A DNA stretch of 22,845 bases from Gammaproteobacteria bacterium (lineage in GTDB: Bacteria > Pseudomonadota > Gammaproteobacteria > Eutrophobiales > Eutrophobiaceae): NCBI GenBank assembly GCA_016844485.1, contig JAENIZ010000069.1:1-22845 (forward strand), read 5' to 3'. The notes under the pieces were generated by a model that saw nothing but the letters and a program-made list of their open reading frames with translations, was not told the origin of the DNA and did not search any database. How positions within the stretch are numbered: the first letter of the stretch is position 1; every line of letters begins with the position of its first letter. Made by a program: the position numbers and the translations under genes. Below, one piece after another: positions 1 to 9,085 of the stretch.

Positions 1-1
1 G

Positions 2-922
2 CTGGCGGATGGTGAGGAGGTGGAACTACCGATTTCCAAGGTGGTTCGGGCGTATCAACCGAACAAGATGACACTGCTGGATAAATACGGTTTTTATTTT
101 GAAAAACTGTGGGAGTTTATGAGTGATGAACCCAGAGAGGCGAATACAGAGGGTGGTATTTTCCCGGCAATATTTGGCACCGTCATGATGGTGATTATCA
201 TGGCAATTATTGTGACGCCATTTGGCGTTATTGCCGCAGTCTATTTGCATGAATATGCAAAACAGGGGTTGTTTACCCGCCTGATTCGAATCGCGGTGAA
301 TAATCTGGCGGGTGTTCCTTCCATTATTTATGGCGTTTTTGGCCTCGGCTTTTTTGTTTATTTTGTCGGTGGGAACATCGACCAGATCTTGTTCCCGGAG
401 GCATTGCCGTCGCCCACATTTGGAACGCCCGGATTATTATGGGCCTCATTGACACTTGCCCTCCTTACCGTGCCGGTAGTTATTGTCGCAACAGAAGAAG
501 GTTTGTCACGTGTGCCACGCGATATACGCGAAGGCAGTCTGGCGCTGGGAGCGACCAAGGCAGAGACGCTCTGGCTCACGGTTTTGCCAATGACAGCGTC
601 TGCCATGATCACCGGTCTGATCCTGGCGGTGGCCAGGGCGGCCGGTGAAGTTGCACCTTTGATGCTGGTCGGCGTGGTCAAGCTTGCGCCATCATTGCCA
701 TTGGACGGGAATTTCCCCTTTTTGCACCTGGACAGAAAATTCATGCATCTGGGGTTTCATATTTATGATGTGGGCTTTCAGAGCCCCAATGTAGAGGCGG
801 CACGACCACTGGTCTATGCTACGGCATTGCTGCTGGTCCTGATTGTGATCATTTTAAACCTGACAGCCATACGGATTCGTAATAGGCTAAGAGAGAAATA
901 CCGTGCAGCAGAACAAAACTGA
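2..922 (+). CDS. pstA: Phosphate ABC transporter permease PstA, 3' part (5' end outside window)
   Basis: Inner-membrane permease of the PstSCAB high-affinity phosphate importer. The frame is already open at base 2, and residues before the GTG at 20 (LADGEEVELP) match the long PstA form of gammaproteobacteria, so the gene begins upstream and the GTG is not the real start. Visible features are several hydrophobic membrane segments, the NNLAGVPSIIYGVFGLG stretch typical of PstA, and the EAA-type cytoplasmic loop (EEGLSRVPRDIREGSLALGAT) that contacts the ATPase. It overlaps pstB by 20 bases, so the two are co-transcribed and probably translationally coupled. PstS and PstC are expected upstream. 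Identity is very secure; only the missing N-terminal part is unknown. Confidence 0.96.
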   Translation: MADGEEVELPISKVVRAYQPNKMTLLDKYGFYFEKLWEFMSDEPREANTEGGIFPAIFGTVMMVIIMAIIVTPFGVIAAVYLHEYAKQGLFTRLIRIAVNNLAGVPSIIYGVFGLGFFVYFVGGNIDQILFPEALPSPTFGTPGLLWASLTLALLTVPVVIVATEEGLSRVPRDIREGSLALGATKAETLWLTVLPMTASAMITGLILAVARAAGEVAPLMLVGVVKLAPSLPLDGNFPFLHLDRKFMHLGFHIYDVGFQSPNVEAARPLVYATALLLVLIVIILNLTAIRIRNRLREKYRAAEQN

Positions 923-1793
923 TAATCTGAATTTTGCAGGGGAGAGGGTGGTGACCGACGTAGAGAATGACACGCCGACACATGCGATGGATTTACGATC
1001 CGTCATCAGGCAGGAAAATAGATTCAATCTTGCGGATGAGAAACTATGCATTGGGGTAAGCGGTTTCAATCTTTATTATGGGGACAAACAGGCGTTAAAG
1101 AATGTTACCATGACAATCCCCGAAAAACGGGTGACGGCGTTTATCGGGCCGAGCGGTTGCGGAAAATCCACGCTACTGCGTTGTTTTAATCGCATGAATG
1201 ACCTGATTGACAGTGTCCGTGTTGAGGGCACTATCTGTCTGCATGAGCAGGACATTAACGTCAAGGACGTCAATGTTTCCGAATTACGCCGCCGGGTGGG
1301 AATGGTATTTCAGAAACCAAATCCATTTCCGAAATCGATATACGAAAATGTCGCCTATGGCTTGCGTATTCAGGGGATCAAGAGTCGCCGTACGCTCGAT
1401 TCGGCTGTGGAGAAATCATTAAAAAGCGCGGCATTATGGGATGAAGTCAAAGATCGCCTGCATGACAATGCGCTGGGCCTTTCCGGCGGTCAGCAGCAGC
1501 GCCTTGTGATTGCCAGGGCGATTGCCATTGAGCCGGAGGTATTATTGCTGGATGAACCGGCATCAGCGCTTGATCCGATCTCGACCTTGAAAATCGAGGA
1601 GCTGATCTATGAACTCAAATCAAATTACACAATCGTAATTGTGACACATAACATGCAACAGGCTGCGCGTGTATCTGACTACACGGCTTATATGTACCTC
1701 GGCGAGATGATTGAATATTCCGATACCAATACGCTGTTTACGAATCCGAAAAAGAAAATGACCGAAGATTATATTACCGGCCGTTATGGTTGA
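903..1793 (+). CDS. pstB: Phosphate ABC transporter ATP-binding protein PstB
   Basis: ATPase subunit that powers phosphate import through PstCA. The 296-residue protein has Walker A GPSGCGKST (82-90), the Q-loop glutamine (137), the signature LSGGQQQR (193-200), Walker B VLLLDEP (213-219) and the H-loop histidine (249). It ends in the family-typical ITGRYG. The GTG start inside pstA gives an N-terminal extension of about 50 residues before the ABC core. An ATG at 987 is a possible shorter start but has no better ribosome site. It is followed by phoU after 25 bases, completing the usual pstAB-phoU order. Regulation is expected from PhoB, but no Pho box can be shown because the operon start lies outside the window. 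Confidence 0.97.
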   Translation: MQQNKTDNLNFAGERVVTDVENDTPTHAMDLRSVIRQENRFNLADEKLCIGVSGFNLYYGDKQALKNVTMTIPEKRVTAFIGPSGCGKSTLLRCFNRMNDLIDSVRVEGTICLHEQDINVKDVNVSELRRRVGMVFQKPNPFPKSIYENVAYGLRIQGIKSRRTLDSAVEKSLKSAALWDEVKDRLHDNALGLSGGQQQRLVIARAIAIEPEVLLLDEPASALDPISTLKIEELIYELKSNYTIVIVTHNMQQAARVSDYTAYMYLGEMIEYSDTNTLFTNPKKKMTEDYITGRYG

Positions 1794-1818
1794 TATCCTT
1801 AGCTAGGGAGACAGAATT

Positions 1819-2535
1819 ATGAACGTAGGCACAGTCTCACAACATATTTCGAAGCAGTTTGATAATGAACTGGAGAATATACGGGAACGGGTGCTTGTCA
1901 TGGGCGGTCTGGTTGAGCAGCAACTGTTCAATGCCCTGAAAGCACTGACCGAATCAGAAGTTGAATTTGCCGAAGGAGTCATCAAGAAAGAACCGGAAGT
2001 TAACCGCCTAGAAGTTTCCATTGATGAGGACTGTACCAAGATACTGGCCAAGCGCCAGCCAGCGGCCCGTGATCTGCGTCTCGTTATGGCAGTCATTAAA
2101 ACCATTACCGATCTAGAGCGAGTCGGTGATGAAGCGGAAAAGGTTGCGAAAATGGCCATCGATCTGATAGAGAAACAGGGTCCAAAATCCTACTATGTTG
2201 GCATCAACGCCATGGGAAACCATGTGCGCAACATGGTTCATGACGCACTGGACGCCTTCGCCAGGATGGATACCAAGGCTGCATTGAGGGTTGCTGGTGA
2301 AGAGCCAAAATCTGATGAAATGTATGTTGCGATTTTACGCCAGTTGATTACTTACATGATGGAAGATCCGCGCAATATTACAGGCACTATTGATGTGGTA
2401 TGGACGGCGCGGGCGCTGGAGCGTATTGGCGATCATGCGCGCAATATCTGTGAGTATGTGATCTATTTTGTTGAAGGCAAGGATGTGCGCCACATCAGTA
2501 TTGAGCAGATGGAAAAAGAGGTTAACGCAGATTGA
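1819..2535 (+). CDS. phoU: Phosphate-signalling regulator PhoU
   Basis: Negative regulator linking the Pst transporter to the PhoR/PhoB two-component system; it acts at the cytoplasmic face of the membrane. The 238-residue all-alpha protein contains the two tandem PhoU repeats, each with its metal-binding E/D helix motif: DLERVGDEAE (98-107) and ALERIGDHARNI (199-210). A strong ribosome site AGGGAG (1805-1810) lies 8 bases before the ATG. It is the last gene of the pst block. A short inverted repeat lies about 45 bases downstream, and ppk1 follows on the same strand. Length and motifs are normal. Confidence 0.97.
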   Translation: MNVGTVSQHISKQFDNELENIRERVLVMGGLVEQQLFNALKALTESEVEFAEGVIKKEPEVNRLEVSIDEDCTKILAKRQPAARDLRLVMAVIKTITDLERVGDEAEKVAKMAIDLIEKQGPKSYYVGINAMGNHVRNMVHDALDAFARMDTKAALRVAGEEPKSDEMYVAILRQLITYMMEDPRNITGTIDVVWTARALERIGDHARNICEYVIYFVEGKDVRHISIEQMEKEVNAD

Positions 2536-2578
2536 CTGTATTAAATTGGTTCAAACGTTGTAATTGATGATCTAAATA

Positions 2579-2600
2579 ACACAGACTTGTGTGTCTGTGT
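2579..2600 (+). terminator. Possible weak terminator hairpin after phoU
   Basis: Perfect 8-bp inverted repeat ACACAGAC / GTCTGTGT with a 6-base loop, followed by AAATTGTTTT. The stem is not GC-rich and the T run is interrupted, so it may terminate only partly, or act as a 3' mRNA end between phoU and ppk1. Confidence 0.4.
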
Positions 2601-2671
2601 AAATTGTTTTCCCTTCCTCATGTGTGTTTGACATAAATTTAAAAGAGATATGGCCGGAATGCTGAAACAAC

Positions 2672-4625
2672 ATGGATGACTTCAACCTGAAATTGCCGGA
2701 ACTCTACATTAACAGAGAGCTGAGCCTGCTTGAATTCAATCGCCGTGTCGTTGAGCAGGTAAAGGACACATCGATTCCTTTGCTGGAACGCCTGCGTTTT
2801 CTTTGTATCGCCAGCACCAATCTGGATGAATTTTTTGAAATACGTGTGGCAGGCCTCAAGCAACAGGTTAAATACGGATCGGTTCAGACGGGCCCGGATA
2901 ATCTGACGCCGGTTGAGATACTAAAACGTATCAGCGAAACAGCCCGTGAGATTATTGGCGAACAATACCGCGTACTGAACGAGATCCTTATTCCCGAACT
3001 TGCCAAAGAAAAGATCCGCATAATCCGCAGGACGCACTGGAAACCCAAGTTATCAAGGTGGGTAAAGCGATATTTTAAACGCCAATTGTTGCCGGTATTG
3101 AGCCCCATAGGACTGGATCCGGCCCATCCATTTCCCAGGGTATTGAACAAGAATCTTTATTTTATCGTTTCGCTGGAGGGCAAAGACGCCTTCGGGCGCG
3201 ATAGCGGTTTTGCGATTGTACGGCACCGCGCTCATTACCCAGGATTATACATATTCCAAACGGAATAGTGATTTATTTGTTGATGATGAGGAAGTAGACG
3301 ATCTTCTGCGCGCCCTCGAAGGGGAATTGCCCTCAAGGCGATTCAATGATGCAGTTCGGCTTGAGGTAGCGGATAACTGTCCTGAAGAAGTCAGTAATTT
3401 TCTTTTACAGCAATTTAAATTAAACAAGGAAGACCTGTATCAGGTAAACGGACCGGTAAATCTCAACCGACTGCTTGAGATACACGCCCTGGTTGATCGG
3501 CCTGATCTTGTTTACCCTGGTTTTAGCCCTGAAGTGCCGCCGAGACTGATCAAACAAACCAATATTTTTGAGTCGCTGCATAACGGCGACATACTTCTGC
3601 ATCATCCGTTTCAATCTTTTGCGCCAGTGGTGGATTTTGTGCGCCAGGCCGCTGCCGATCCCAATGTCTTGTCCATTAAACAAACACTTTATCGCACAGG
3701 AGATGATTCAGTCATAGTTGATGCGCTGAAAGATGCCGCACGCGCCGGCAAGGAAGTTACCGTAGTAATTGAACTTAGGGCAAGATTTGAGGAAGAGGCC
3801 AATATTGAACTTGCCAGCAACCTGCAGGAAGCGGGAGCCCATGTTGTATATGGCGTCGTGGGTTATAAGACCCATGCCAAAATGATTTTGGCCGTCAGGC
3901 GGGAAGGCAGGCGGTTAAGACGGTATGTCCATCTGGGTACGGGCAACTATCATGCACGGACTGCAAGACTTTATACTGACTACGGGCTTTTAACCTGTGA
4001 CCAGGCCGTTGGTGAAGATGTAAATAAACTGTTTCATCAACTGACCGGGCTCGGGCGTGCAAGCAAATTGAAAAAACTTTTGCAATCACCTTTTACCCTG
4101 CATAAGTCAATGCTGGAATTCATCCACAAAGAAACCAAAAACGCACGGGCGGGGAAAGAAGCACGTATTCTTGCCAAGATGAACGCATTGGTGGATCCTG
4201 AAATCATACGGGCCCTTTATGAAGCATCGCAGGCTGGCGTGAAAATTGATCTCATCGTTCGCGGTGTTTGTTGTTTGCGGCCCGGGATTAAAGGTGTGTC
4301 CGAAAATATCCGGGTGCGCTCAATCATTGGCCGTTTTCTCGAACATGTGCGCGTTTATTATTTTCACCATGGTGGTGAAGAATTATTGTTCTGTTCCAGC
4401 GCGGACTGGATGCAACGCAATTTCTTTTACCGTGTTGAAATATGTTTTCCGATCGAAGAGAAAAGACCAAGAGAAGAGGTCAAGAATTTTGGTTTGATGA
4501 ATTATCTTTCTGATAACACCCAGGCCTGGTTATTGCAACCGGACGGGAGCTACAAGCGTACTAAGCCGGGGGGTCATAAGGCGCGATCGGCACAGCAAAC
4601 CCTGCTGGATCATTATTGCGGTTAA
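2672..4625 (+). pseudogene. ppk: Polyphosphate kinase PPK1, frame-disrupted with an internal deletion
   Basis: PPK1 makes inorganic polyphosphate reversibly from ATP. The upstream part (2672 to about 3220) holds the N-terminal domain (ELSLLEFNRRV, STNLDEFFEIRVAGLK) and the start of the H domain. The downstream part (about 3261-4625) holds both catalytic histidines: one in GYKTHAKM (codon 3873-3875, equivalent to E. coli His435) and one in GRFLEH (codon 4344-4346, equivalent to His592). Between them three reading frames are used. Frame 2 ends at GFAIV; bases 3223-3249 encode APRSLPRII in another frame; RNSDLFVD resumes in the third frame at 3261. About 40-45 family-conserved residues between PRII and RNSD are absent. 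The summed coding length is near 650 codons against about 690 or more in the family. As read the gene is broken; an assembly fault is a live alternative. Confidence 0.9.
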
Positions 4626-4627
4626 TA

Positions 4628-6149
4628 CTACTGAAAACCAAGAACGGTTTTTGTTACCGTGAGATAGTCAGCTTCAATTTCAAGATCGACTTCTGTTAAT
4701 GGATGATCATGCAGCCATCCTTCCGGAAAACTGGCCTCGAGTGCATTGTCTTTGGCAACCAGTTTAAATTCAGGCAGCGCGGCATACGCCCTGCTCCTGT
4801 GCAAGACAACAGCAAGTCTGAGAATCATGCACAGTTTGAGAATTTTATCCTGGTTATCTTCCTGAAAGAGTCTCAATTCTTCTATTGGAAACTTGCGTCG
4901 ATGACAACGCACCAGAAATGCAAGTTTGAATTGTTCCTCTCGCGTAAAGCCGGGCAGGTCTGAATTGTTCAGCAGATACGCGCCGTGTTTATGATATTGG
5001 TTGTGCGCGATTGCCAGCCCGATCTCATGCAGTTTTGCCGCCCATCTTAACAACTTCAGGTCATTCTTCGTGTCCAAGTGCCAGGGATTTATCAGCTGAT
5101 GGAAACAATTAATAACGGTTTGTTCAATGTGGTTCGCGTGCTCAGTGTCGATATTATAACGCCTCATGAGATCGTCAACTGTATTTTCACGGATATCCTT
5201 GTCATGCAATCTGCCAATCAGTTCATATAGAAGCCCTTCACGCAGCGCCCCGTCCGAAACCTCCATGGTCTTGATTTCCATGGCATCAAAGATGGCGCGG
5301 TATGCGAGATGGAGGTAATCCGTCAAACCGGATGTTGTCAAAGTGCTCAGCCGAGATGATCGCTTTCTTCAGTTTGATTAATGCTCCCCGGGTTATCCGG
5401 GATTTATTCCATCTCTGGGAATTGATAACCTCTTGTATGGCAAGGATAGTGCCGGATGATCCGATAACGTTGTCCCAACCTGTACGTTTATACACTGTTT
5501 CTATTGATTCCAGTTCCTGCCGCGCTGACAGGATTGCCTTGCGCATTTTTTTTGCCGTGATTGTACAGTTGCCAAAATAACGATTGCTCATACTGACACA
5601 TCCCATATAGAGACTTTCAGTAAGGCGAACATCATATCCCTGGCCAATGGCGAGCTCGGTGCTCCCCCCGCCAATATCGATGACCAGCCTGCGTTCCTTT
5701 TCGTTATAGATGCTGTGTGCAACACCCATGTAAATCAATCTCGCCTCTTCCCTTCCGGAGATGATTTCAATCGGGTGACCCAATGCCAGATTCGCTTTTT
5801 TCAGAAAAATACTTCTATTCCGCGCCTTGCGGAGAGTGTTCGTTCCAACAGCACGCACATTAGTCCTGGGGATTTCTTTGATGCGCTGGCCGAAACGCTG
5901 CAGGGATTCCAATGCGCTGTCCATGGCCTCCTGGGACAGTTTCTGTTTATCGTCGAATCCTCCTGCCAGACGCACGGTATCCTTTATCTTGTCGATGACC
6001 TGGATTCTATCTTCGGTAGAATTGGCTACAATCATATGAAAACTGTTGGAGCCAAGATCAACTGCAGCGTATGTTTCGGATGTTGATGTCACAATATATT
6101 CAAACGGGGTGGAGATAATAAACTGAAGGTATAATTTCAATTTTGACAT
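4628..6149 (-). pseudogene. ppx: Exopolyphosphatase Ppx, frame-disrupted
   Basis: Ppx/GppA phosphatase that removes terminal phosphate from polyphosphate, the opposing activity to the neighbouring ppk1. The 5' part (6149 to about 5310) carries the sugar-kinase/actin-like motifs DLGSNSFH (31-38), ISGREEARLIY (130-140) and DIGGGSTE (158-165). The 3' part (about 5320 to 4628) carries MEVSDGALREGLLYELIGR and the HD-like C-terminal domain with AAKLHEIGLAIAH. The join reads GLPPSRIP in one frame and RAIFDAMEI in the next. The intervening VF.GG.AIL-like stretch expected in this family, about 8-9 codons, is missing. The ATG at 6149 gives an N-terminal extension of about 20 residues; a GTG at 6090 is an alternative start. 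Its stop lies 2 bases from that of ppk1 (tail to tail). Confidence 0.9.
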
Positions 6150-6206
6150 TGCAATAACATAAGATGAAATGAAGTGATTTGCCAGTAATGATTAAATAAT
6201 CGATAA

Positions 6207-6725
6207 ATGAATAGTCACGAACTCATAATTATGCGTCATGCAAAATCAGACTGGTCTTCGGATTCAGCCACAGATTTTGAACGGCCATTATCAAAACGCG
6301 GTATCCGGGATGCAACAAGGATGAGCGCTTGGTTGAAAGAACAACAGATTACTCCGGACCGCATAGTCAGTTCGCCTGCAACAAGGACTAAAATGACGGT
6401 TCATATAGTTTGTGATGGACTGGATATAAACACATCGGAAATTATCTGGGACAATCGAATCTATGAAGCCGGAATTGAGGAACTTCTGGAAGTCATTTCC
6501 GAGTATGGCCCGCATGCAAACAGATTGTTATTGATAGGCCATAATCCCGGTCTGGATGCACTGTTAGATTTTTTATCAAGAGAGAAACCGCGGCGTAATG
6601 AAAATGATAAATTGATGACAACCGCGGCGATCGCCATATTAAATTATGACAATCACCCAATAAGCACATGGCGTCATTCTGCGCGGCTCACTCATCTCGT
6701 TCGCCCAAAAGGACTCTCGGGATAA
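6207..6725 (+). CDS. sixA: SixA-type phosphohistidine phosphatase
   Basis: Member of the histidine phosphatase (RHG) superfamily, SixA branch, which removes phosphate from phosphohistidine on signalling or PTS proteins. The 172-residue protein has the catalytic motif MRHAKSDW with the nucleophile His11, the SSPATRT segment with a phosphate-binding arginine (Arg60), and the second catalytic histidine in LLLIGHNPGLD (His112). It is divergent from ppx, with a 57-base gap and no recognisable strong promoter or ribosome site. Its place beside phoU-ppk-ppx suggests a role in phosphate signalling; this is inference from position. It ends upstream of the bidirectional terminator shared with groEL. 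Confidence 0.88.
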   Translation: MNSHELIIMRHAKSDWSSDSATDFERPLSKRGIRDATRMSAWLKEQQITPDRIVSSPATRTKMTVHIVCDGLDINTSEIIWDNRIYEAGIEELLEVISEYGPHANRLLLIGHNPGLDALLDFLSREKPRRNENDKLMTTAAIAILNYDNHPISTWRHSARLTHLVRPKGLSG

Positions 6726-6838
6726 ATTTACTCAGAGTTGTTTAAGATAATTTAAAGCTAAAGATTACAATACTAAATTGAATTTATTACGTGAATACTA
6801 ACTATTTACCGGTTAAATAAAAACGAAATAACGCGCAT

Positions 6839-6867
6839 AAAAAACCCCGCAATAAGCGGGGTTTTTT
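6839..6867. terminator. Bidirectional rho-independent terminator between sixA and groEL
   Basis: Perfect 12-bp inverted repeat AAAAAACCCCGC / GCGGGGTTTTTT around a 5-base loop AATAA. It gives a GC-rich stem core with a T tract on both strands. It lies 17 bases beyond the groEL stop and about 110 bases beyond the sixA stop, so it can serve both converging transcripts. Confidence 0.92.
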
Positions 6868-6884
6868 AATTGAACGACTGGTTA

Positions 6885-8513
6885 TTACATCATGCCGCCC
6901 ATACCTTCCATGTCATGCGGAGCATGTTTTTCTTCCTTCGGTATTTCTGCGACCATGGCTTCCGTTGTGATCAGAAGCCCCGCTACAGAGGCGGCGTTCT
7001 GCAGTGCATAACGGGTCACCTTGGTGGGGTCCAGTATTCCCATCGCAATCATGTCACCATATTCACCAGTCGCTGCGTTAAAGCCAAAATTACCCTTACC
7101 CTCTATGACCTTGTTGACCACCACTGAAGCCTCACCGCCGGCATTTTCCACTATCTGGCGCAAAGGTTCCTGGAGGGCGCGTTTGACTATATTGATGCCG
7201 GTAAATTGTTCTTCATTATCACCTTTGAGTTTATTCAGCGCAGGCAAGGCACGTAACAGGGCAACACCGCCGCCGGGCACTACACCTTCTTCAACCGCCG
7301 CACGGGTGGCGTGCAGGGCATCTTCAACGCGCGCCTTCTTTTCCTTCATCTCGACCTCGGTCGCGGCGCCTACCTTGATAACCGCAACACCACCAGCCAG
7401 TTTCGCCACACGTTCCTGCAGCTTCTCCTTGTCATAATCTGATGTGGCGTCATCGATTTGCTTGCGGACCTGGTTAATGCGGCCCTCGATATCCTTTTTT
7501 TTACCGGCACCATCGATGATTGTGGTGTCTTCCTTGGTGATTTGGACTTTCTTGGCGTTACCCAAATCATCCAGGCTCACTTTCTCAAGACTCAGGCCGA
7601 CCTCTTCAGAGATCACTGTGCCCCCGGTCAGGACGGCAATATCTTCCAGCATCGCCTTGCGTCGATCACCAAAACCGGGCGCCTTGACTGCAGCGATCTT
7701 GACGATACCGCGAATCGTGTTGACTACGAGTGTAGCAAGGGCTTCACCTTCAACATCTTCTGCAACGATCAATAATGCGTGGCCTGATTTGGCAACAGCT
7801 TCAAGCACCGGCAACATCTCACGGATATTTGAGATCTTCTTGTCATGTAACAGGATGTAGGGATTTTCCAGCTCCACACTCATCGATTGCTGGTTATTGA
7901 TGAAATAGGGGGAGAGATAACCGCGATCGAACTGCATGCCTTCCACAACTTCCAACTCCATCTCCAGCGTGGAACCTTCCTCAACGGTGATGACACCTTC
8001 CTTGCCTACCTTGCTCATGGCCTCGGCGATCTTGCTACCGATTGACTCATCGGCGTTCGCGGAGATAGTGCCGACCTGGGTGATGGCTTTCTCGTCTGCA
8101 CAAGGTTTGGAGAGTTTCTTTAATTCCTCCACTACAATGGTTACGGCCTTGTCGATACCGCGTTTAAGGTCCATGGGATTCATACCGGCGGCAACTGCTT
8201 TCATGCCCTCGGTGACCATCGACTGTGCCAGAACCGTGGCAGTCGTGGTGCCATCGCCCGCGATTTCAGAGGTCTGGGAAGCGACTTCCTTGACCATCTG
8301 CGCACCCATATTTTCAAACTTGTCCTTTAATTCAATTTCCTTGGCGACGGAAACACCGTCTTTGGTGACGGTTGGTGCGCCAAAACTCTTTTCAAGCACG
8401 ACATTGCGGCCTTTTGGACCAAGCGTGATCTTTACCGCATTGGCCAGGGTGTTTATCCCTTTCAGCATACGATGCCGTGCGTCATCACTGAATTTAATTT
8501 CTTTTGCACTCAT
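6885..8513 (-). CDS. groEL: Chaperonin GroEL (Hsp60)
   Basis: Large subunit of the ATP-driven GroEL/GroES protein-folding chamber in the cytoplasm. The 542-residue protein has the ATP-binding motifs LGPKGRNVVLEKSFG and GDGTTTAT (86-93), the chaperonin signature AAVEEGVVPGGG, and a short GGM-rich C-terminal tail (GMGGMM). It is slightly shorter than E. coli GroEL, by its tail. A good ribosome site (GAGGAA) precedes the ATG by about 8 bases. It follows groES by 57 bases on the minus strand, so it is the second gene of the heat-shock operon driven from the CIRCE promoter near 9112-9139. Large plus-strand open frames over this gene are antisense shadows. Confidence 0.98.
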   Translation of the reverse strand: MSAKEIKFSDDARHRMLKGINTLANAVKITLGPKGRNVVLEKSFGAPTVTKDGVSVAKEIELKDKFENMGAQMVKEVASQTSEIAGDGTTTATVLAQSMVTEGMKAVAAGMNPMDLKRGIDKAVTIVVEELKKLSKPCADEKAITQVGTISANADESIGSKIAEAMSKVGKEGVITVEEGSTLEMELEVVEGMQFDRGYLSPYFINNQQSMSVELENPYILLHDKKISNIREMLPVLEAVAKSGHALLIVAEDVEGEALATLVVNTIRGIVKIAAVKAPGFGDRRKAMLEDIAVLTGGTVISEEVGLSLEKVSLDDLGNAKKVQITKEDTTIIDGAGKKKDIEGRINQVRKQIDDATSDYDKEKLQERVAKLAGGVAVIKVGAATEVEMKEKKARVEDALHATRAAVEEGVVPGGGVALLRALPALNKLKGDNEEQFTGINIVKRALQEPLRQIVENAGGEASVVVNKVIEGKGNFGFNAATGEYGDMIAMGILDPTKVTRYALQNAASVAGLLITTEAMVAEIPKEEKHAPHDMEGMGGMM

Positions 8514-8570
8514 TTTTAAAATTCCTCATTTACTAATGTCATGGATTCAAATCAGCGTAACCTGGAAGCA

Positions 8571-8870
8571 TTATTTCTTTTCCTTTTCAATCACGCCCAT
8601 AATGTCTTCTTCACGCATAACCAGATATTCTTCATCATTGATCTTGACCTCGGTGCCTGAATATTTAGCGAACAGGACCTTGTCACCGACCTTGACATCG
8701 ACCGGACGCCTGTCGCCGTTATCGAGAATCTTGCCAGGGCCGACGGCAATTACTTTTCCCTGGATAGGCTTTTCTGCAGCCGAGTCCGGGATCACAATGC
8801 CACCAGCGCTGGTACGTTCCTCCTCCATGCGCCTGACGATCACGCGATCTTGCAATGGACGAATCTTCAT
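8571..8870 (-). CDS. groES: Co-chaperonin GroES
   Basis: Lid of the GroEL chamber. The family core MKIRPLQDRVIVRR, the mobile-loop region EEERTSAGGIVIPDSAAEKP and the C-terminal EEDIMGVIEK are all present, giving 99 residues. I place the start at the ATG at 8870 rather than the in-frame ATG at 8879. The ribosome site AGGAG directly abuts the 8879 ATG, which is too close, but lies 9 bases before the 8870 ATG; the family also normally begins at MKIRPL. First gene of the groESL operon. Its leader contains the hairpin-rich element at 8912-9072 and the HrcA operator at 9086-9112. Confidence 0.96.
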   Translation of the reverse strand: MKIRPLQDRVIVRRMEEERTSAGGIVIPDSAAEKPIQGKVIAVGPGKILDNGDRRPVDVKVGDKVLFAKYSGTEVKINDEEYLVMREEDIMGVIEKEKK

Positions 8871-8911
8871 AGGTTTCATCTCCTGAAAATCGATTAATTA
8901 TTTAAGTTAAT

Positions 8912-9072
8912 AGTTTGCTGAAAAAGTCCATTCATGCACTTTTTCAGAACGAAAAGCAAAAAGTGTGATTTTTGCTTTTCTTCGCCGTTCAAGCACTATG
9001 GGTGCTTGTACGGCGCTGGTACATCCATGTACCAAATACTGGTTCATGAAAAATAGAATTTTTCAGAAACCT
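8912..9072. mobile_element. MITE-like palindromic element in the groESL leader
   Basis: About 161 bp without coding capacity, packed with five adjacent inverted repeats: 8918-8947 (10-bp stem), 8951-8980 (12-bp perfect stem), 8983-9015 (13 bp with one T/T mismatch), 9017-9034 (7-8 bp) and 9041-9071 (8 bp plus 4 bp across an internal loop). The two ends form an imperfect terminal inverted repeat: left AGTTTGCTGAAAAAGTC, right (reverse complement) AGGTTTCTGAAAAATTC, 14 of 17 identical. GTTAA occurs just outside both ends (8906-8910 and 9073-9077) and may be a target duplication. I do not recognise the parent transposon. It could alternatively be a structured extragenic repeat of another type. 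Confidence 0.6.
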
Positions 9073-9085
9073 GTTAAATGTGTTG

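Noticed and set aside
20..922. pstA starting at the GTG at base 20
   Set aside because: The frame continues upstream to the window edge with residues matching the long PstA form, so the gene is 5' truncated by the window.
2620..2660. TTGACA at 2628-2633 as a ppk1 promoter
   Set aside because: No -10 box at 16-18 bases; the nearest TA-rich hexamer is only 12-13 bases away.
2536..2671. Pho box upstream of ppk1
   Set aside because: I looked for paired CTGTCAT-like repeats 11 bases apart and did not find them.
7936..8886. 316-codon plus-strand open frame opposite groES and the groEL 5' part
   Set aside because: Ser/Thr/Ile-rich translation that mirrors groEL/groES codons; no family resemblance; antisense shadow.
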